From JACRCT01 sp049841135 (GTDB taxonomy: Bacteria > Myxococcota > Myxococcia > Myxococcales > UBA5297): 64,000 nt of DNA. Shown here piece by piece: positions 47,020 to 55,941 of the stretch. The first letter of the stretch is position 1. Each line of letters starts with the position of its first letter. Below the pieces are notes generated by a model, which saw only the letters and a list, made by a program, of their open reading frames with translations, searched no databases and was not told the origin of the DNA. The stretch spans positions 620,001 to 684,000 of the forward strand of contig JASGHK010000006.1 of NCBI GenBank assembly GCA_049841135.1, written 5' to 3'. The translations under genes and the position numbers were made by a program.

Positions 47020-47845
47020 CGTAGGAAGAATGAAAGCCCTCGTGCAAGACGTGGAGAGAAGCGAAACGTCCGCAGGGCCAGATTCCCGGAGGCTTGCGGC
47101 AAGGCCCAGCCCTTCCGCCCCCGGCAATCTGGTCGCCAGGACCAAGGCCCGCCGGCAGCCGCCACAGCGGTCGCGAGGATCGAAGTCAGGGGTGGGCGGG
47201 TAGGGGAAGCGGGGCTAAGAAGCGTAGTCGGGAGCGGGCGGATCGACGCCGTCGCAGGAGGAGTGGCGGTCGATGGCCCGGGCCTGCGGCGGTCTGCGGG
47301 CCTTGGCCACCTCCGGAGGGTCGCGCCATAGTCCGAGGCGCTCGAGCGTCTCTCGGATCTTCTCCGGGGAGCAGACCTCCTCAACGAACTTGCGCTTGCC
47401 GCCGCAGGGGCAGTCGAGGACCTCGACGCCCCAGGCCTTGCGCATCAGGTCGGCCCAGCGCAGGTAGCGTTCCTCCGGCCGGGCCGCTCCCTGCGCAAGC
47501 GCTTGGCCGTCGCCGGGCAGGACCGCGAGATCTTCATCGTGCACGCCGAGGCCGGGGGGGCCGCGGGCAGTGCTCGGCGTCGGCACGACGAGCGCGGACG
47601 AAGCGCCTGCGATAGGCCGGGCGGGGCCGACACTCCCGGGCCGGGCCCGGGGAGGCCAGGCCGCGGGGAGCGCTCCCGGCCCAGGTGCGCCGGCGCACCT
47701 GCAGGCCTCCGGCGCGGGTTGCCATCGCCGCCGGGCCTCTGCTGTAGTGCCCGCGTCTCACAGGGCGGGCCGGGTGGGGGCCAACGCAGACCCGATGACC
47801 AAGAGGCCGTCCGCGGGCTGCGTCCGCGGCGGCGAGCGGAGGGAC
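47020..47845 (-). mobile_element. IS91/ISCR-like element, copy 3 (internally deleted)
   Basis: Left terminus at about 47020 (GTAGGAAGAATGAAAGCCCT). The transposase 3' end is on the minus strand, 47215-47586 (GVHDEDLAVLPGDGQALAQG; WADLMRKAWGVEVLDCPCGG; stop at 47215). The rest of the transposase is missing: at about 47610 the sequence jumps to the right-end region, which matches 42150-42445 and 52105-52320 and ends CTGCGTCCGCGGCGG near 47832. Two bases of GTAGGAAGAAT-type sequence are duplicated at the left end (47005 and 47018). The helical protein gene follows directly. Confidence 0.85.
47036..47078. repeat. Nested inverted repeat at element left end (copy 3)
   Basis: Outer arms GCCCT/AGGGC (47036-47040, 47074-47078) enclose inner arms GACGT/ACGTC (47048-47052, 47066-47070) around GGAGAGAAGCGAA. 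The same structure is kept at 54750-54794 and, in degenerate form, near 50375-50420. It probably serves as a terminal recognition hairpin for the HUH transposase. Confidence 0.65.
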
Positions 47846-47846
47846 C

Positions 47847-48471
47847 GTGGACACGTTCGAGCAGAGAGTCGCCGACTACCTGGCAGCCGACGCCCAAGCC
47901 GCCGGCATCCAGTACCGGGCCACCCAAGGCCTGCTGGAGCTGCGGGACGACCCGTCGCAGTGGAAGGAGAAGTTCCCGAACTTCAAGGCGGCGCTCGTCG
48001 CCAGCCTGCCCGGCAAGGAGAAGCTGACGCAGGCGTACCTGCGCCTGTCGGTGGTGGACGCCTTCCCCGTCGAGCCGGTGGAGCAGCACGGGTTCACCGT
48101 CCTCTACGAGCTGTGCAAGATGTCCAAGGAGATTCTGGCCCGACAAGCAGCCCAGGGAGCTGCTGGCCGGCGTGCACCGCTTCGTCGACGCCACCGGCGC
48201 CGAGCACGTGCTCGACTTCGCCCAGGACCACACCCGCGAGGCCCTCAAGGCGCTGCGCGCTGCGCACACCTCGGCCAAGATGCAGACCCGGGGCCTCAAG
48301 ACCGCCGACGCCGCGCAGTTCGCCAAGGCGCTCAAGGCCGCGGCCGAGGGCGTCGAGGGGCTGACCTACCAGGTCCGGGAGAAGAAGGACGAACGGGTGG
48401 CGCTGGAGCTCGAGGCCACCGCCGCCGTCCTGCGCGCCGCGCTCGTCAAGGTGGGCGTCACCCTGCAGTAG
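47847..48471 (+). CDS. IS-associated helical protein, full-length copy (one-base frameshift)
   Basis: 207 aa from GTG 47847 when one base is removed at 48131-48136 (GATTCT); the partial copy at 54850 has GATCT at the same place and confirms the frame. All-helical and soluble (DTFEQRVADYLAADAQAAGI; PNFKAALVASLPGKEKLTQA; GAEHVLDFAQDHTREALKAL; VLRAALVKVGVTLQ). No signal, TM or known domain. Fragments of the same gene are at 42460-42593 and 54850-55190, each next to a part of the IS91-like element. A zinc-ribbon membrane gene follows 70 bases downstream, as it does in the second copy, so the two form a unit. Confidence 0.75.
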
Positions 48472-48541
48472 CCTTGGCAGGCGCCGGGCGCGGCGGGGCT
48501 GCGCATCGCCCAGCCGCCCCGGCCGCGCAGCGAGGGGACCC

Positions 48542-48838
48542 ATGTTCTGTGCGAAGTGTGGGGAGGACTACCCGGACGGCCTTTCGGCCTGCCCGCGCTG
48601 CTTTCCCGGCGCACCCAAGCCCGGGCCTGCGGCGGCCGCCCCGGCGCCGTTGCAGGTCGCGCAGGCGGCCGCCGTTGCCGGCGCCGGCTCGAGCGGGGCG
48701 GTGACGCTGGCGGTGGCGTTCCTGCTCTGGCACCCGTTGCGATTGCTCCTGCGCCTGTCGGGTTGGGGCGCGGACGCGCCGGGCAGCACCTGGGGGCTGG
48801 TCACGTTGCTGGCCACTGCCGGGCTGGCCCTCTGGGTC
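48542..48838 (+). pseudogene. Zinc-ribbon membrane protein, 3'-truncated copy
   Basis: First 99 residues identical or nearly so to the intact gene at 55262-55813 (CAKCGEDYPDGLSACPRC zinc ribbon, then an Ala/Pro linker and a first TM). Homology stops at 48838, in TCTGGGTC, where unrelated sequence begins. The remaining TM helices are missing. Confidence 0.85.
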
Positions 48839-48977
48839 GGGCGCGTCGGGCAAGGTGCTCGTCGACAAGCCCTTCCCGTCGAAGTCGCATTCCGGGGACT
48901 TGCGGCCGGCCTGCTGCGAGGAGGCCGCGGTGCGCATGGTCCTCGACGGCACGCAGACGAGCTTCCCGGTCCCCTGA
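48839..48977 (+). pseudogene. C-terminal fragment of an unknown gene
   Basis: Starting at the break in the zinc-ribbon gene, 46 codons read GASGKVLVDKPFPSKSHSGD, then LRPACCEEAAVRMVLDGTQT and SFPVP with a stop at 48975-48977. Codon use is gene-like and it ends in a proper stop, so this looks like the tail of a host gene whose 5' part was lost when the junction formed. Confidence 0.5.
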
Positions 48978-49176
48978 TCCGACCGGCGCCTTTCGCTGGT
49001 GCCGTGGACGCCCTCCGTGGCTTTGTGCCGGGAGAGCAGTTCCGGATACTCGGGCCCCCTCGCCGGAAACACCGCTTGTTGCCCTTGGCGCTTAGAAATG
49101 GGCACTCGCCACGACCCTGAAGCTCGCGAAGACTCCACTGCCCGGGCGAAGGAAAGCCTCGGAGCGAGGGAACACA

Positions 49177-50304
49177 ATGATCCGCGCCATCGCCGCCTTG
49201 CTGTTCGTCGCCGCAGGGGCCAGCAGCGCAGCCGCCCCGAGCGAGGAAGAGGTCCGGGCCTTCCTCAAGGAGCACAAGTCCTTCGAGCCGCTTTCGAACG
49301 CGCTGGTCCTCAACCGCGGGCTGCACCATCTCCGCTTGCGTGCGGACCAGACGTTCGTCGTCAGCAACGAACGCGGCGTGGTTTTGGGCGAGGACCGCTC
49401 CTCGGGCTGCAAGGGCAATTTCGAGGTGTCCGGGAACCGCGTCTCGGGTCGGTGCGACTACCTCGACTGGACGGATCCGACCTCGAAGCAGCGCTTCGCC
49501 TTCGTCCTCACCCTCAAGGCGATCGGCGAGGAGCTCCTGTACGACGTCACGGAGGTCTGCCTGCATGGCTGCACGCGCGAGGCGGATCTGTGCTGGAAGG
49601 ACGGCGACTGCACGCTCCGCCCGGTCTACCGAGCGTTGGCGAAGCCCACCCGTGCCGCGTTCCTGCGCGAGGTGCGCGAGAGCGAGCCGGCCCTCGACCT
49701 GAACATGGGGATCACCGTCACGCTCAGCGAAACGCGGTTCGACCTCTTGAACATCGACAATTCGATGCGGCCCATGCCTCCGGGGCGGTGGACCTTGCAG
49801 GGTGCGGTCGTGAGCGGCGGCTCGGACGAAGAGTCGTTCACGGTCACGCTCGACGGGCTGGCCCCCGGGTTCATCCGCTACCGCGGCCAGTACTGCTCCC
49901 CCGAATGCAGAGACCAGGTCCGCCGGAACTGGTGTGTGCCTCACGGGCTGCGAGACCCGCGCTGCTTCGACACGAAGCTGCTCGAGATCGTCCCCGGTGC
50001 CGCCGAGCCGGCTCTCTTCGAGACCGTCAAGCGCAAGCTCCAGTCCACCTTCGAGGCCGAGTGGAAGCGCGTGGGCGTGGACGCTCCGCCTTCGCTCTTT
50101 GCCGGGCCTGCGGCCAAGAAGCCCCGCGTCGACTCGGAGGTCTTCTGGGCGAACGACGGCGAGGCGGCGGCGCGCGCGACGGCAAAGCTGCTCGAAGCGA
50201 TCATCGGACCAGTCGAGGCGAAGCCGTGGCCCGGCGCGTGGGACTACGACATCGTCGTGGTCGTGGGCAGCCGCAAGGCAGGCGAGGAGCCGAAGGCGAA
50301 GTGA
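49177..50304 (+). CDS. Exported hypothetical protein
   Basis: 375 aa with a signal peptide (1-20, AAGASSAAA). Beta-rich middle with six Cys in pairs (VCLHGCTREADLCWKDGDC; YCSPECRDQVRRNWC), suggesting disulphides. C-terminal alpha/beta region WANDGEAAARATAKLLEAII, PWPGAWDYDIVVVVGSRK is like a LytR_C-type domain. ATG follows GGAGCGAGGG. It has host-like GC and lies between two IS91-like copies. No enzyme motif seen. Confidence 0.75.
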   Translation: MIRAIAALLFVAAGASSAAAPSEEEVRAFLKEHKSFEPLSNALVLNRGLHHLRLRADQTFVVSNERGVVLGEDRSSGCKGNFEVSGNRVSGRCDYLDWTDPTSKQRFAFVLTLKAIGEELLYDVTEVCLHGCTREADLCWKDGDCTLRPVYRALAKPTRAAFLREVRESEPALDLNMGITVTLSETRFDLLNIDNSMRPMPPGRWTLQGAVVSGGSDEESFTVTLDGLAPGFIRYRGQYCSPECRDQVRRNWCVPHGLRDPRCFDTKLLEIVPGAAEPALFETVKRKLQSTFEAEWKRVGVDAPPSLFAGPAAKKPRVDSEVFWANDGEAAARATAKLLEAIIGPVEAKPWPGAWDYDIVVVVGSRKAGEEPKAK

Positions 50305-50359
50305 GTCAAGGGGGCTCTTACGGATGGGTCAAACTTGCTGAAGATAGGTACGGTTTACG

Positions 50360-52320
50360 CGTAGGAAAAATGAAGGCCCTCTTCCAAGCCGGTGGAGAGA
50401 AGCGAGACGTGCGCCGGGCGGTCCGCCGGGGCTTTGCGGCAGGGGCCCATCCCCGCTGCGCCCTGCAAAGTGGGCGGCCAGGATAGACGAGGTCCGGCTG
50501 CGGCCACCAGGGCGGTCGCGGGTCGATGTAGCGGGTCGAAGTCAGGCTGGGCGGGCGGCGCTACCAAGCGTCGTCGGGAGCGGGCGGATCGACACCGTCG
50601 CAGGAGGAGGAGTGGCGGTCGAAGGCCCGGGCCTGCGGCGGTCTGCGGGCCATGGTTACCTCCGGAGGCTCCCGCCACAGCCCGAGGCGCTCGAGCGTCT
50701 GTCGGATCTTCTCCGGGGAGCAGACCTCCTCCACGAACTTGCGCTTGCCGCCGCAGGGGCAGTCGAGGACGTCGACGCCCCAGGCCTTGCGCATCAGGTC
50801 GGCCCAGCGCAAGTAGTGCTCTTCGGGCTGTGCTGCTCCCTGCAAAAGCGCCGGGCCGTCGGCGGGCAGGACCGCGAGATCCTCGTCGTGCACGCCGAGG
50901 CCGGGGTGGCCCGGGCAGTGGTCGGCGTCGGCGCGGCGGGCGCGGACGAAGCGCCTGCGGTAGGCGCTGCGTGAGGAGAAGAACCCACCCTAAGGCTGCG
51001 TAGGCGGTGTCGTGGCTGCCCGGAGGAGGCACCAGGGAGGCCAGCCGGCGCAGGAAGGCGACCGGCTCGAGCTCGAGACCGACGGTGCCGTCGGCGAGCG
51101 GGCGCTTGAATTTGAGCAGGAGCTTTCCGCTGGGCAGCTCCGACAGGCGCCCCAGGCTGAGCGGGGGCCGCAGGTTGTAGCGGATGAGGAAGGCCAGCCC
51201 CTCGCGGTCGTGGGCGTGCAGGTGCCTGGCGGCCTGGAGCGAGAAGCCGCCGGCCCTGGCCAGCAGCCGGGCGGGGCGGGGCTCCTCGGCGCCGAGCTTG
51301 AGCGCCAGCTCGCCCTGGGCCGCCTGGGCCCGGAGCCGGTCCAGGGCGTCGGGGACCACCGCGTCGAGGTCGAGGCGCTCCAGCAGCTTGGCCGCCTTCC
51401 GCGCGATCGGGTCGACGATCCTCTCCAGGTCCTGCTGGCTGGGGCGCACGGAGTGGAAGACCATGCTGCCCGCCGCGTCCTCGGCGAAGACGCCGTCGGG
51501 GAACACCGCGTGGAAGTGGGGATAGACCAGCAGCCTCGACGAGAAGCGCTGGGTGAAGACGACGGCTCCGGTGAGCGCCTGCCGCACGCCCAGGGCGCGA
51601 CTTGGCCCTCTGCCACGCCTGGACGCTGCGCACGAAGATGGCCCGGAGCTTGGCGAGCAGGCCCTCGTCGCGGGCGAGCAGGAAGCGCAGCTCCGCCGGC
51701 AGGGCGAGCACCCAGTGGCGGTAGGGCGCCACCGGCAGGACGCGCTCGACGAGATCCAGCGCGACCGAGTGCATCCTGCGCGTCAGGCACGAAGGCAGAC
51801 TCGGGTCTTGCAGGAGAACGCGACCGGGGTTTGCTGGCCGCACTTGGTGCATCTCCAAAGCGAAAAGCCCGCGGAGAGCACGCCGCAGACGAGGTAGTCG
51901 CGCAGCTCCTGCTCGACGTACCGGGGCAGCCCGCGCCCGCCGGGATCGCCGGAGCGCGCCTCGGCGAGGAGGGTCTCCAGGTTCTCCCGGACGACCTTGT
52001 GAAGAATCGTCGCCTCCGGCTCCCGCCTGGCGTACCCGCTCCGTATGCGCCTGGCCACCCCATGCCAGCCTCCCCTCCGCGGCCCCAACGAGGAGAGGCT
52101 ACCGGGCGGCGCCGACACTCCCGGGCCGGGCCCGGGGCCAGGCCGCGGGCCGCGGGGAGCGCTCCCGGCCCAGGTGCGCCGGCGCACCTGAAGGCCTCCG
52201 GCGCGGGTTGCCATCGCCGCCGGGCCTCTGCTGTAGTGCCCGCGTCTCACAGGGCGGGCCGGGTGGGGGCCAACGCAGACCCATGACCAAGAGGCCGTCC
52301 GCGGGCTGCGTCCGCGGCGG
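50360..52320 (-). mobile_element. IS91/ISCR-like element, copy 2 (most complete)
   Basis: About 1.96 kb. The left end resembles those at 47020 and 54735 (GTAGGAAAAATGAAGGCCCT); the right end CTGCGTCCGCGGCGG closes at 52320. It contains one transposase-like gene on the minus strand (50561-52058). Left flank is the exported-protein gene, right flank a recombinase remnant. The right-end region (52105-52320) is shared with copies 1 and 3 almost base for base. Confidence 0.85.
50561..52058 (-). pseudogene. IS91-family HUH transposase, degenerate
   Basis: From GTG 52058: VARRIRSGYARREPEATILH, zinc-binding CTKCGQQTPVAFSCKTRVC, then LVERVLPVAPYRHWVLALPA, the HUH motif YPHFHAVFPDGVF, a Y2-region IRYNLRPPLSLGRLSELPSG, LASLVPPPGSHDTAYAALGW and the C-terminal RKAWGVDVLDCPCGGKRKFV with stop at 50561. 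Compared with copy 1 it has lost one base at the start (52056), one near 51796, two near 51605, and it changes frame again near 50995. It therefore cannot make a whole enzyme. IS91-type Y2/HUH transposases move by rolling circle. Confidence 0.88.
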
Positions 52321-52321
52321 G

Positions 52322-52554
52322 GGCAAGGGCTACTTCGCGGACGCCGTGATCGCCGCCGGGCTCAGCGGCAAGGTGACGTTCCACTGCCTGCGGCACCTCT
52401 TCGCGGTGCGGCTACTCACCCGCGGGGTGCCCATCACGGTGGTCTCCGAGTTGGTCGGGCACTCGGATATCAACCTCACCGTGAAGCGCCACGGGCGGTT
52501 CTCGTCGGACGCGAAGGTGAAGTGGGAGGCGGTGAAGGTGCTGGACGTGGCGTG
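52322..52554 (+). pseudogene. Tyrosine recombinase (XerC/D type), C-terminal fragment
   Basis: Encodes GKGYFADAVIAAGLSGKVTF then HCLRHLFAVRLLTRGVPITV and VSELVGHSDINLTVKRHGRF. The box II HxLRH and the GHS..xT signature are clear. The nucleophile Tyr, expected within TVKRY, is His (TVKRH), so it would be inactive even if complete. The N-terminal part is cut off by the right end of the IS91-like element at 52320. Confidence 0.85.
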
Positions 52555-52602
52555 AGGGGGGAGCGCCGCAGCGTTCGTTTGGCCGGCCCGGTGCGCCGCT
52601 GA

Positions 52603-53761
52603 TTACCTCGGTTCTGCAGCGCACGTGCAAAAATGCTCCGGCGGAGGTTCGCCAAAGAGCTTTTCACCATCCGGCGTCTCGGGTGGTTGAGGCTTCCGTG
52701 GCAATACATTCCGCACGAGCGCGTCACATCCCGGCTGCGCAAGCCAGCGACCTCGCCACACGACGTTTTCCGCCCCTGAATCGACAGGCGTCAGCTCGAG
52801 AATCGCCAGGGGAAAGCCGACGTACACGCGATTCTCCACGATGGTGGCGCTCGTAGGATGAAGTCTCGGTGGAAGCTCATAGATTCGTTCCAGCCTTTCG
52901 GACGCAAGGCGAAATACTCCGGCTCCACCTTCTGCAATCAGTATCAAGACCCCGTCACTCATCCAGGTCGTTTCCACGGGTGCGAATGGGAGCGCCCGAA
53001 CCAGGAGGGCGCTCCAGACCGGCGGGTCCCCGCTACGCTTGAGCTCGAGAAGTCCGCCCACGTCCAGCGCTGGTCCCATGTAAATTCCGAAGATCGCGTA
53101 TATTGCAGTCTGATCATTGATGAGCTGGACGATATTTTCCAAGGACAGCAAGCGCGCCTGTTGGTGCTCCGAATCAACCCACCACAGGGAGCCTCCAAAC
53201 TCTCCGTTGTTGTATCCAACGAGAAAGCCATCACTCGTTCGAAGGATCGATATCGGGCGCCGTGCAAATGCCTGTTCGGCATACTGCTCCAGTGTGCCGC
53301 CATGAGATCTTCTTGCGTAGCTCTGGAGGCGCGTCGACATGAGAGGGGACCATTTTCAGCGCGGGGTGAGCGCGAGCGCGATCTTCGGCGAAGGTATACG
53401 CACGCGCACCGGCCGATGCCGTGCCGACAACCCATCCGTCGTAACTTGCGTTCCAGATACAAGCGGCCAGCTCATCGAGAGAGGGCCTCATCTCGGGCCA
53501 CTCCGCAACACTTACACCGTTCGGGCTGGCAGCTGTATTGGGCTGGCCTTGGGAGCTTGCGACTTCACTTTGGAGGCCTGCCAAGGGCGGCGATGACGCG
53601 TCCTTATGAGCGCACCCGATACCTACTAGGAGCAGGCACAGGGAAGCGAGGATCGGGAGCAACGAGGTCTGCTCCTTGGCCAGAATGCGTGGAGCCGGCA
53701 GTGTCGCGTGTCGGAGTTCGGCCAGGATGAGCCACGGCGTGCGTGACGTGGGCGATAGCAT
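52603..53761 (-). CDS. Lipoprotein with WD/propeller-like sequence, probably frameshifted
   Basis: Two overlapping minus-strand frames seem to belong together. The 5' part (53761 to about 53310) gives a lipoprotein signal ending LVGIGC and a domain SLDELAACIWNASYDGWVVG. The 3' part (about 53310 to 52603) continues GTLEQYAEQAFARRPISILR, FLVGYNNGEFGGSLWWVDSE, WMSDGVLILIAEGGAGVFRL, a run of beta strands like a propeller, ending EHFCTCAAEPR. One base must be skipped near AAGAAGATCTCATGG (53302-53316). The alternative is two genes, the second from ATG 53340. GC is lower than the flanks, so it was probably imported. Function unknown. Confidence 0.55.
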
Positions 53762-53828
53762 CGTTTCCCCTCGATATGGCTCTGGCCGGCGTCAGAGTGT
53801 ACCAGCGCGCCCGCTGCCTCGATTCACC

Positions 53829-53870
53829 TTCCACTGCTTGCGCCACCTCTTCGCGGTGCGGCTACTCACC
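53829..53870. repeat. Second remnant of the tyrosine recombinase box II
   Basis: 42 bases matching 52379-52420 with two mismatches, encoding HCLRHLFAVRLL. It stands alone, without the rest of the gene, 1.4 kb from the longer fragment. Probably left by a duplication or deletion around the imported lipoprotein gene. Confidence 0.75.
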
Positions 53871-53934
53871 TGCTCCTGCAGCTCCACCACGATGCTGCAG
53901 GACGTCCGAACCGATCAGGGCGAAGAGGTTTGTG

Positions 53935-54303
53935 TCACCGACGAAGTACGCGCAACGAGAGCGCCACCAACTCCAGCAAAGGAATGGCCTTGTCGACCTG
54001 TGTTCCTTGGACACGCAGCGCGTCGATGAGCACGCGGCGAAGCTCAGGCTCGTGAGTCGGCGTTTCCTCGAGGGCGCGAAGCCGGACGGGCGTGAGCTGA
54101 ATCGAGAACAGTCCTCGCTTGGTCGGCCTCTCAACCTCCAATGCGAGGATCCTCCCGGCCGAGTCGTAGGCTGCGGGGTACTCACCGTCCTCGACATCCA
54201 CCGACTCCACCCAGCCCTCCGCTCCTTCAACGGAGTCGAAGGCGTCCACGTCCCCGTTCAATTCCACGATGAACACGGGCGGAGAAGGCGGGGACGTGGC
54301 CAT
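53935..54303 (-). CDS. Hypothetical small protein
   Basis: 122 aa from ATG 54303. Acidic N-terminal beta-rich half (VFIVELNGDVDAFDSVEGAE; EYPAAYDSAGRILALEVERP), then helical C-terminal half (RRVLIDALRVQGTQVDKAIP). Resembles small accessory or immunity-type proteins in size and acidity, but no family is recognised. A small frame change near 53950 would extend the C-terminus (RCAYFVGDTNLFALIGSDVL), so the end is uncertain. Confidence 0.55.
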   Translation of the reverse strand: MATSPPSPPVFIVELNGDVDAFDSVEGAEGWVESVDVEDGEYPAAYDSAGRILALEVERPTKRGLFSIQLTPVRLRALEETPTHEPELRRVLIDALRVQGTQVDKAIPLLELVALSLRVLRR

Positions 54304-54546
54304 GTTGTCCTCCGACGGGCGTGGGCAGGTGCGCGTGGGACAGGGAAGAGATGAGCGTGGTCCTCGGCCCATGAGAGAACGTACCACCGAGCAGCAGCGG
54401 CCGTTGTTAGCCCTGCAGACCGAAGACCGCAGGTAACGATTGTCGCCCGCGCATCCGGCCGCCGACGCGCCGCGGGAAGGATCAGACCCAATCCTAGCTC
54501 AGGCCCTCCGCTGGAGTTCCGTCTTGCCAGAACTGCCGTACGGCGA

Positions 54547-54720
54547 TCAACGCTTGCGGAAGCGGGTGCACCAATACCGCGGGGTTTCGCCGAACTGTCC
54601 CATCCAGATCGGTACCAGCTCCTCTGTTGAAGCGTCCGGCGTCACGACGACCCGCTCGCCCTCGAACTCGCTGTAAATGCGAGTCGTGAAGAGTTCCTCC
54701 GTGGCTCTGCCGATGGCCAT
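54547..54720 (-). CDS. Short hypothetical protein next to an IS end
   Basis: 57 aa from ATG 54720 (MAIGRATEELFTTRIYSEFE; VVVTPDASTEELVPIWMGQF; ends RYWCTRFRKR). No family recognised. Its 5' side is directly followed by the IS91-like terminus at 54735, so the upstream region, and perhaps some codons, were replaced by the element. Confidence 0.45.
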   Translation of the reverse strand: MAIGRATEELFTTRIYSEFEGERVVVTPDASTEELVPIWMGQFGETPRYWCTRFRKR

Positions 54721-54734
54721 GGTTCTCTCAAGCG

Positions 54735-54849
54735 CGAAGGAAGATTGAAGGCCCTCGTGCAAGACGTGGAGAGAAGCGAAACGTCCGCAGGGCCAGATTC
54801 CCGGAGGCCTGCTTCAAGGCCCAGCCCTTCCGCCCGCGGCAATCAGGCC
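54735..54849. mobile_element. Solo left end of the IS91-like element, copy 4
   Basis: About 115 bases nearly identical to 47020-47137, then a sharp switch at 54849 into the middle of the helical protein gene. No transposase or right end remains. It seems to be the outcome of a deletion that joined the element's left end to the cargo gene. Confidence 0.75.
54750..54794. repeat. Nested inverted repeat at element left end (copy 4)
   Basis: Outer arms GGCCCT/AGGGCC (54750-54755, 54789-54794) and inner arms GACGT/ACGTC (54763-54767, 54781-54785) around GGAGAGAAGCGAA. Perfect pairing of all arms; the copy at 47036-47078 has one outer base changed. Confidence 0.7.
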
Positions 54850-55190
54850 GATCTGGCCCGACAAGCAGCCCAGGGAGCTGCTGGCCGGCGTGCACCGCTT
54901 CGTCGACGCCACCGGCGCCGAGCACGTGCTCGACTTCGCCCAGGACCACACCCGCGAGGCCCTCAAGGCGCTGCGGGCCGCGCACACCTCGGCCAAGATG
55001 CAGACCCGGGGCCTCAAGAGCGCGGACGCCGCGCAGTTCGCCAAGGCGCTCAAGGCCGCGGCCGAGGCCGTCGAGGGGCTGACCTACCAGGTCCGGGAGA
55101 AGAAGGACGAACGGGTGGCGCTGGAAGCTCGAGGCCACCGCCGCCGTCCTGCGCGCCGCGCTCGTCAAGGTGGGCGTCACCCTGCAGTAG
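54850..55190 (+). pseudogene. 3' part of the IS-associated helical protein gene
   Basis: Starts inside the gene (WPDKQPRELLAGVHRFVDAT) and continues to the stop at 55188-55190, near-identical to 48134-48471. It has an extra base at 55124-55130 (GAAGCTC) where the other copy has GAGCTC (48406-48411). The N-terminal half is lost. Confidence 0.85.
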
Positions 55191-55261
55191 CCTTGGCAGG
55201 CGCCGGGCGCGGCGGGGCTGCGCATCGCCCAGCCGCCCCGGCCGCGCAGCGGAGGGGACCC

Positions 55262-55813
55262 ATGTTCTGTGCGAAGTGTGGGGAGGACTACCCGGACGGC
55301 CTTTCGGCCTGCCCGCGCTGCTTTCCCGGCGCACCCAAGCCCGGGCCTGCGGCGGCCGCCCCGGCGCCGTTGCAGGTCGCGCAGGCGGCCGCCGTTGCCG
55401 GCGCCGGCTCGAGCGGGGCGGTGACGCTGGCGGTGGCGTTCCTGCTCTGGCACCCGTTGCGATTGCTCCTGCGCCTGTCGGGTTGGGGCGCGGACGCGCC
55501 GGGCAGCACCTGGGGGCTGGTCACATTGGTGGCCACCGCCGGGCTGGCCCTCTGGGTCTTCCCCAGAGTAAGGGCCAGGCGACCGGTGGCCGTGGGCTAC
55601 CTGGTCGCCCTCGCCGCAGGCGCGGCCGCCTTCGACCTCGTGCGCACGGTGCTCGTCCTCGTCGAGGGCGGAGGGGCGGGAGCCGTGCTGCTCGCGCTGA
55701 CGGCGGTCGGGATCTCCCTCGCCTTCGCCGGCTGGGCGCTCTTCAGGCCAGCGCTTCGCAGCGCGCTGGGCGGGAGCGGGCCGGACCAGGCCCCTCCAGC
55801 CCCGAGCCGATGA
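55262..55813 (+). CDS. Zinc-ribbon membrane protein, intact copy
   Basis: 183 aa. N-terminal zinc ribbon CAKCGEDYPDGLSACPRC (residues 3-20), an Ala/Pro linker, then four hydrophobic helices (SSGAVTLAVAFLLWHPLRLL; STWGLVTLVATAGLALWVFP; VAVGYLVALAAGAAAFDLVR; GAVLLALTAVGISLAFAGWA) and a Pro-rich tail. ATG follows GGAGGGGACCC. It lies 71 bases after the helical protein gene in both copies. Family not known; the ribbon suggests a regulatory or scaffold role at the membrane. Confidence 0.8.
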   Translation: MFCAKCGEDYPDGLSACPRCFPGAPKPGPAAAAPAPLQVAQAAAVAGAGSSGAVTLAVAFLLWHPLRLLLRLSGWGADAPGSTWGLVTLVATAGLALWVFPRVRARRPVAVGYLVALAAGAAAFDLVRTVLVLVEGGGAGAVLLALTAVGISLAFAGWALFRPALRSALGGSGPDQAPPAPSR

Positions 55814-55941
55814 GGCGCGAGCGCGTCGTCCGCGGAGGCGGCGCAGGCCTCGGGCAGGGCTGGGCTCGCCACGCCCGCTGCGCTTCCTCCGGCTCCTCGA
55901 GCAATCGCCGGGGGAAGGACTGACTCTCCTCCCTGCCGAGC

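Noticed and set aside
47036..54794. Nested inverted repeats as integron attC sites
   Set aside because: They lack the core GTTRRRY/RYYYAAC boxes and coincide with IS91-like element ends.
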